Below the pieces are notes generated by a model, which saw only the letters and a list, made by a program, of their open reading frames with translations, searched no databases and was not told the origin of the DNA. Both the position numbers and the translations under genes were made by a program. Shown in pieces: positions 59,609 through 64,000 of a stretch of DNA of 64,000 bases; the first letter of the stretch is position 1, and the number at the start of each line of letters is the position of its first letter. The stretch is from Salinicoccus halitifaciens. GTDB lineage: Bacteria > Bacillota > Bacilli > Staphylococcales > Salinicoccaceae. The stretch is from contig NZ_JAJNCU010000008.1 of NCBI RefSeq assembly GCF_021026095.1, positions 1-64,000 on the forward strand. Reading direction: 5' to 3'.

Positions 59609-60486
59609 GATTTATCCTCATAATAGCGCATGAATATGTCCTCAAGTTTGGGTGGCTCGGTGACTAGGTAGGTGATCCTCTTACTGCTGATGTCCGACAT
59701 GAAGTCCGCGACCTTGTCGTTGTCGACCATGAGATGCGTATTGCCGCCCTCGGTCCTGAAATCATGGGCATAGCTTTTCCCTTCAAGGAAGGAGAGGTCG
59801 TCCTCCGAAGACAGTATATATTCGATCCGCGTGATATGGCTGAGGTCTGCGAGCTTCCCGGTCTCGATGATCTTCCCTTCGCGTATGATGGCGATCCTGT
59901 CCGCGAGCTTCTCGACTTCTGACAGTATATGACTCGACAGCAGCACGCTCTTGCCGGCATCGCGTGCGGCAAGGATCTCCTGGTGGAACACGCGCTCCAT
60001 CAGCGGGTCGAGACCGGTCGTCGGTTCATCGAATATTAAAAGGTCCGCATCCGATAACAGCGCGCTGATCAGTGCCACTTTCTGGCGGTTGCCCTTTGAG
60101 TAGGTCTTGCACTTTTTCCTGGCATCCAGCCGGAACTTTTCGATGAGCGCATCACGCATCTCAACATCCTTGAACCCGCGCATCTTCATGAAGAAGTTGA
60201 TCACTTCCATCCCGGTCAGGTTGGGCCACAGATTGACGTCCCCAGGCACATAGCTGATGTTTTCGATGTAGCGCCTGCTTTTCTTTATATCCTCGCCCTT
60301 GAAGTAGATCGTCCCCGACGTCTCCTTCAAGGCGCCGATGATCATCCGGATCGTCGTCGACTTGCCGGCGCCGTTCGGCCCGATGAAGCCGAAGACTTCG
60401 CCTTCCCGTATGTCGATGGACACGTTCTCCGCCGCACGGACCTTCCCGAAATGTTTGGAGACGTTCTCCAGTGTCAGTATGCTCAT
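59605..60486 (-). CDS. ABC transporter ATP-binding protein
   Basis: A 293-residue ATPase: Walker A GPNGAGKSTT near 38-47, Q-loop YVPGDVNLWP, signature YSKGNRQKVAL, Walker B LLIFDEPTTGLDP and switch His in SSHILSEVEKLAD. The signature SKGNR is a DrrA/NodI-type variant common in exporter ATPases. The ATG at 60486 begins MSILTLENVSKHFG and overlaps the tetR stop by 4 bp; the longer open frame upstream runs through tetR in another phase and is rejected. Confidence 0.93.
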   Translation of the reverse strand: MSILTLENVSKHFGKVRAAENVSIDIREGEVFGFIGPNGAGKSTTIRMIIGALKETSGTIYFKGEDIKKSRRYIENISYVPGDVNLWPNLTGMEVINFFMKMRGFKDVEMRDALIEKFRLDARKKCKTYSKGNRQKVALISALLSDADLLIFDEPTTGLDPLMERVFHQEILAARDAGKSVLLSSHILSEVEKLADRIAIIREGKIIETGKLADLSHITRIEYILSSEDDLSFLEGKSYAHDFRTEGGNTHLMVDNDKVADFMSDISSKRITYLVTEPPKLEDIFMRYYEDKS

Positions 60487-61100
60487 TGGTATTCCTCCTT
60501 GTAATAGAGTTTCTTCATCGCATCGAGGTAGACTTCGAACTCCTCGAAATATTTTTCGAAATCCCCGGCGCTGCGCGTCGAATCGTCCTCGATGTACTTC
60601 GAATAGCCGTCGAACGTCCACATGATGAGCTTCATCAATGTCTCATGGTCGATGTCCTCCCTGAAGTAGCTGTAGTCGATGTCCGCATAGGCGGCCTTGT
60701 AGCCTTCTGTGACGAGCTTCTGCTGCAGCTCGCGGTATTTTTCCGGCACGGTGTCCTCAAGATAGACATGTGACAGGAACATCGAAATTTCCGGATGCTT
60801 CTCATAATATGCATGCTTCCGCTCCGCAATCGCCGCCGAGCGCTCGATGAACCCCTGACGCGGCAGATCCCAGTCGAGCAGCTCCTCCTGCACTTTCTTC
60901 AGCGTATACTCAGTGCACGTGTAATAAACATCTTCCTTATTCTCGAAATAGTAGTACAGCATCCCCTTCGACATCCCGGCATCTTTTACGATCCTGTTGG
61001 TCGAGGCATCCTTGTAGCCGTAGTTCGCGAACTCGTTCAGCGCCGCATTCAAAATCTCCGCCTGCCTTGCGGGATCCAGTTTCCTAAACGCTTCCTTCAT
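60483..61100 (-). CDS. TetR family transcriptional repressor
   Basis: A 205-residue regulator. The N-terminal TetR helix-turn-helix spans about 12-58 (ILNAALNEFANYGYKDASTNRIVKDAGMSKGMLYYYF core), followed by a helical ligand-binding domain rich in Tyr and Phe. It is first in the operon tetR-ATPase-permease, and two near-identical operators sit across its promoter, so it very likely represses its own operon until a ligand binds. Confidence 0.93.
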   Translation of the reverse strand: MKEAFRKLDPARQAEILNAALNEFANYGYKDASTNRIVKDAGMSKGMLYYYFENKEDVYYTCTEYTLKKVQEELLDWDLPRQGFIERSAAIAERKHAYYEKHPEISMFLSHVYLEDTVPEKYRELQQKLVTEGYKAAYADIDYSYFREDIDHETLMKLIMWTFDGYSKYIEDDSTRSAGDFEKYFEEFEVYLDAMKKLYYKEEYQ

Positions 61101-61115
61101 ACCGGACCTCCTTCA

Positions 61116-61134
61116 TTGACCGGTGTGGTCAATT
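61116..61134. promoter_or_regulatory. TetR-type operator 1
   Basis: ATTGACCGGTGTGGTCAAT, with perfect ATTGACC / GGTCAAT arms, lies between the predicted -10 box and the tetR start. Repeated 34 bp further on. Confidence 0.88.
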
Positions 61135-61135
61135 A

Positions 61136-61168
61136 CATATTACTCCATGTTGACCAGTGTGGTCAATA
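61136..61168 (-). promoter_or_regulatory. tetR promoter with TetR-type operator 2
   Basis: The second operator, TTGACCAGTGTGGTCAA at 61151-61167, differs from operator 1 by one loop base. On the minus strand its own TTGACC acts as -35, with TAATAT (about 61137-61142) as -10 after 18 bp. Repressor bound here would cover the -35 box. Confidence 0.82.
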
Positions 61169-61223
61169 ACTTTATTCACATTTTCCACGATATATGGAAT
61201 ATGACTTTTAAAGGGGAGATTAT

Positions 61224-61961
61224 ATGAATCCGATAGACTATCTTGTTTCAAAAGGTTTCAGGATCACGTCCGATCCGACGAAATATGCGTCGAAAATCTG
61301 GGGGAAGCGGGATTACACCGTGAACGGCCACAACTATGACGGCTACTGCGGCGGCTACCACCGCGCCTATGATTTGTCGAAACGTCACTTAGCGCCTGTG
61401 CCTTCGGTGTGCGACGGCATCGTTTCAGCCGGTACGAAAGCCTACGGCAACTTCGGCGGCACCGTCGTCGTTGCGAATAAAGACCTCGGCATCCAGGTGA
61501 TCTACGGCCATCTGGCACGGAACTTACCCGTCAGGGTCGGACAGAAGGTGAGGGCCGGTGAGACGATCGGCCGCCAGTCCAATACGAACAACCAGGGCGT
61601 CCATATGAACTCGCACCTCCATATCCAATTCCAGAACTACGGCTTCATCCGGGGTGAGCGGAATTTCGTCTGCACGGGCATCGATCCGCTGAAGCTGGTG
61701 CTCCATGATGTATGGCCTGAAAATGGAAAGATTGTTACGGACCGGCGGATCAACATGCGCACCTTCCCGAACGTGTGTGCAGCGCGTGCGGGTGTGCTGC
61801 CGGCAGGGTCCGAGGTCGCCTTCGACCGGCTGTATGCCGCAGACAGCTACTGGTGGGTGAGGATGCGGTACAAAAAAGCGGTCCGGTTCATGGCGGTGGG
61901 GCCGAAAAAGGGTAGCGCTTTCAGGAAAACACCGCTTTGGGGAAGTTTGTTGAAAAATTAG
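61224..61961 (+). CDS. M23 family metallopeptidase with C-terminal SH3b-like domain, no signal peptide
   Basis: A 245-residue predicted peptidoglycan endopeptidase of the LytM/lysostaphin type. Zinc and catalytic residues are intact: His46 and Asp50 in GYHRAYDLS, His96 in YGHL, His131 and His133 in NSHLHIQF. Residues about 175-240 (RRINMRTFPN ... YWWVRMRY) look like a bacterial SH3 wall-binding domain. There is no secretion signal: the protein starts MNPIDYLVSKGF, right at the enzymatic domain, as in phage endolysins. No holin or phage gene is nearby. The ATG follows AAAGGGGAG. Confidence 0.88.
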   Translation: MNPIDYLVSKGFRITSDPTKYASKIWGKRDYTVNGHNYDGYCGGYHRAYDLSKRHLAPVPSVCDGIVSAGTKAYGNFGGTVVVANKDLGIQVIYGHLARNLPVRVGQKVRAGETIGRQSNTNNQGVHMNSHLHIQFQNYGFIRGERNFVCTGIDPLKLVLHDVWPENGKIVTDRRINMRTFPNVCAARAGVLPAGSEVAFDRLYAADSYWWVRMRYKKAVRFMAVGPKKGSAFRKTPLWGSLLKN

Positions 61962-61983
61962 TAATATTCTTTCGATTTATCTC

Positions 61984-62011
61984 TTTAAAATATATGGAGA
62001 TGGTGTACAAT
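61984..62011 (+). promoter_or_regulatory. candidate promoter of the dehydrogenase genes
   Basis: TTTAAA at 61984-61989 and TACAAT at 62006-62011 with a 16-bp spacer, 47 bases before the subunit 3 start codon. Confidence 0.55.
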
Positions 62012-62058
62012 GAAGTTATATTTATCAGAATAATAAAACATGCAGGGGAGTGGGGTAA

Positions 62059-62829
62059 ATGAGCAATGATGAGAAGCGTTTTTCCAGGCGTGATTTTCTG
62101 AAGACGACGGGCGTTGCGACCGGCGGCATCCTCGGCGGCTCGCTGCTCGGCGGGTTCATCGGCTACAACTTCGACCAGAGTCCGCCGGCGACCGAGCCGG
62201 AGACGGCTGAACACGGGGAGGAGGCATCGGGCGGCGATAACCACCACACCGGTTATATGTTCTTCACGAAGCACTCCGACAGGGAGACGATCGAAGCGGC
62301 GATGGAGCGCATATTCCCGGAGGATGACCTCGGGCCGGGTGCGGCGGCACTCGGTGCGGCATATTTCCTGGACGGCCAGCTTGCGGGCGACTACGGCAGC
62401 AACACAAAGGAATATATGCAGGGTCCCTTCTATGAAGGGTCTGCGACACAGGGGTACCAGTCGAGGCTGAACCGGCGGGAGTATTTCACGCTCGGCATAC
62501 TGAAGCTGAATGAGGTGGCGAACGAGGAATTCGATGCGGACTTCAGGGCACTCGAGCCGGAACAGATGGACGAGATATTGACCCTTTTCCAGGAAGGGGA
62601 TGTGGACATGGGGGTGCCGGCCCATACAGCGACGGCGCCGGAATTTTTCGGGCTGCTCAGGACGGCGACGCTCGAGGGGGTTTATTCCGACCCGATCTAC
62701 CGCGGCAACCGCGGCATGGAAGGCTGGAAGATGAAGAACTTCCCGGGGCACCAGATGGCATACATCGAACAGATCGACGACGGGGAGTTCCATGAAATAG
62801 ATCCGCAGTCGGTCGCTGCAGGACATTAA
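62059..62829 (+). CDS. gluconate 2-dehydrogenase subunit 3 family protein with Tat signal
   Basis: A 256-residue small subunit of a membrane-bound flavin dehydrogenase. The N terminus has a twin-arginine signal, FSRRDFLKTTG at 8-18, followed by a hydrophobic GGILGGSLLGGFIGY stretch. The remainder contains AMERIFPEDDLGPGAAALGAAYFLD and HTATAPEFFGLLRTATLEGVYSDPIYRGNRGMEGW, both characteristic of this family. The subunit escorts the folded, FAD-loaded large subunit through the Tat pathway. It is 17 bp before the large-subunit gene. Confidence 0.92.
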   Translation: MSNDEKRFSRRDFLKTTGVATGGILGGSLLGGFIGYNFDQSPPATEPETAEHGEEASGGDNHHTGYMFFTKHSDRETIEAAMERIFPEDDLGPGAAALGAAYFLDGQLAGDYGSNTKEYMQGPFYEGSATQGYQSRLNRREYFTLGILKLNEVANEEFDADFRALEPEQMDEILTLFQEGDVDMGVPAHTATAPEFFGLLRTATLEGVYSDPIYRGNRGMEGWKMKNFPGHQMAYIEQIDDGEFHEIDPQSVAAGH

Positions 62830-62846
62830 GGACGGGGGAGAAAATT

Positions 62847-64000
62847 ATGGCAGAAACATTGGATAAAGTGGATGTCGTGACAGTCGGGGTCGGCTGGACC
62901 GGCGGCATCGTCGCGGCGGAAGCGGCAAAGGCGGGTTTGTCGGTCGTCGGCCTGGAGCGCGGTAAGAACCGTGGCACGGAAGATTATCAGCATGTGCATG
63001 ATGAGTACAGGTATGCGATCAGATATGAACTGATGCAGGACACTTCGAAGGAGACGATCACTTTCAGGAACACGCGGGATGAACGCGCGCTGCCGATGCG
63101 GCGCATGGGCTCCTTCCTGCTCGGTGAGAACGTCGGCGGTGCGGGGACGCACTGGAACGGGCAGACGTGGCGTTTTTTGCCGTATGATTTTGAAATCCGT
63201 TCGATGACGGAGGAGCGCTACGGGGAGGACAAGCTTGGGGATGACAAAGGGTACAGATGGCAGGACTGGGGCATTACATACGATGAACTGGAGCCATACT
63301 TCACCCAATTCGACTTGACGATCGGCCTTGCAGGCGAGGAAAACCCGCTCGGCGGCCACCGTTCGGAACCGTTCCCGACGCCGCCGATGATCGAGACACC
63401 GATGCTCAAGCTCTTCAACGACGCGGCGAAGGGGATGGGGCTGCATGCCCATATGATGCCGTCCGCGAACATGACCCAGCAGTACACCAACCCGGACGGA
63501 CAGACGCTGCAGCCGTGCCAGTACTGTGCGTTCTGCGAAAGGTTCGCATGTGAGTACGACGCCAAATCCTCACCGGAGACGACCGTCATCCCGACGGCGC
63601 TTGAGACGGGGAATTTCGATATCAGGACGCATGCGAACGTCGTGGAAGTGCTGACGGATGAGGATGACGACAGCCTGGTCAGCGGCGTGCGCTACATCGA
63701 TACGCTGAGCGGTGAGGAATTCATCCAGCCGGCGGATATCGTCGTCCTGAACAGTTATGTATTCAACAACTATAAATTGCTGCGAGTTTCCGATATCGGC
63801 GAGCAGTACGATCCGGAGACCGAGGAAGGCACGCTCGGCAGGAATTACGGCTACCAGACGTTCGGCGGTGCAAGGGGCTTCTTTGACACCCAGTTCAATA
63901 CGTTCATGGGCGCAGGTGCACTCGGTGCGGGACTTGATGATTACAACGGGGATGAGTTCGATCATTCGGATCTTGATTTCCTGCACGGCGGGAACATCGC
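62847..64000 (+). CDS. GMC-type flavin dehydrogenase large subunit, truncated by window end
   Basis: The first 384 codons of an FAD oxidoreductase of the gluconate 2-dehydrogenase/glucose dehydrogenase large-subunit type; no stop is reached. A dinucleotide motif (VGVGWTGGIVAAEAAKAG) is near residues 13-30, and a GMC-type GENVGGAGTHWNG is near 92-104. A cysteine cluster CQYCAFCERFAC is near 223-234, in the region where FAD-glucose dehydrogenases bind a 3Fe-4S cluster. It has no signal of its own and is expected to travel with the Tat-bearing subunit 3. Likely oxidizes a sugar or sugar acid outside the cell and feeds the quinone pool; the substrate is unknown. Confidence 0.9.
   Translation, partial: MAETLDKVDVVTVGVGWTGGIVAAEAAKAGLSVVGLERGKNRGTEDYQHVHDEYRYAIRYELMQDTSKETITFRNTRDERALPMRRMGSFLLGENVGGAGTHWNGQTWRFLPYDFEIRSMTEERYGEDKLGDDKGYRWQDWGITYDELEPYFTQFDLTIGLAGEENPLGGHRSEPFPTPPMIETPMLKLFNDAAKGMGLHAHMMPSANMTQQYTNPDGQTLQPCQYCAFCERFACEYDAKSSPETTVIPTALETGNFDIRTHANVVEVLTDEDDDSLVSGVRYIDTLSGEEFIQPADIVVLNSYVFNNYKLLRVSDIGEQYDPETEEGTLGRNYGYQTFGGARGFFDTQFNTFMGAGALGAGLDDYNGDEFDHSDLDFLHGGNI

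Overview
The window reads as chromosome of a salt-tolerant member of the Staphylococcaceae with roughly balanced GC, such as Salinicoccus or Jeotgalicoccus. Its backbone (pgi, DedA-type protein, spsB, addB-addA, fah, yisL, cdr, sufT, clpB, fabH-fabF, trpS, spxA, mecA, coiA, pepF, rsaE, yjbH, truncated globin, yjbK, relQ, nadK, mgtE, fabI, yjcG, yjcH) follows the Staphylococcus aureus order I remember, but GC content is much higher and several blocks differ: an ABC oligopeptide operon next to fabHF, a ba3-type oxidase operon beside rsaE, and a sugar dehydrogenase at the right edge. Genus assignment is inference; no 16S gene is present.

Layout. 0.3-12.4 kb: glycolysis, protein export, AddAB recombination nuclease and small metabolic or membrane genes, all rightward. 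12.5-19.3 kb: a degenerate GH13-like surface protein, then leftward CoA-disulfide reductase/DegV/HAD genes, sufT, pcp and uppP. 19.3-23.3 kb: CtsR-controlled clpB and a ferredoxin-NADP reductase. 23.4-28.5 kb: the glycerol regulon glpP-glpF-glpK-glpD with an antiterminator leader. 28.9-35.4 kb: oppDFBCA. 35.4-37.7 kb: FapR-type fabH-fabF. 38.1-43.8 kb: trpS, spxA, mecA, coiA, pepF and the small RNA RsaE. 43.8-47.5 kb: ba3 oxidase operon with a Crp/Fnr-type activator site. 48.0-53.7 kb: Crp-family regulator, yjbH, globin, CYTH protein, relQ, nadK, mgtE. 53.8-61.1 kb: fabI, yjcG, yjcH, AI-2E-type permease and a TetR-ABC exporter operon. 61.2-64.0 kb: an M23 peptidase and a Tat-linked flavin dehydrogenase cut by the window edge.

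The most unusual feature is non-coding. All six convergent gene junctions longer than about 150 bp have the same architecture: a terminator for the left gene, then tandem hairpin repeats, then a terminator for the right gene. Unit length is exactly 41 bp (four loci) or 51 bp (two loci; a third 51-bp array lies upstream of pgi). The 41-bp arrays have an ordered composition, with compensatory changes between hairpin arms at 17.7, 37.8, 47.5 and 54.7 kb. They contain no CRISPR-like spacers and no credible genes, although they stay open in all three minus-strand frames. I regard them as a candidate undescribed class of inter-operon DNA element.

Linked circuits suggested by the sequence: Spx, its adaptor YjbH, MecA and ClpB form a proteostasis group; FapR sites precede both fabHF and fabI; RsaE lies directly upstream of the ba3 oxidase operon and can pair with that operon's ribosome-binding region; the Crp-family regulator gene lies directly downstream of the same operon.
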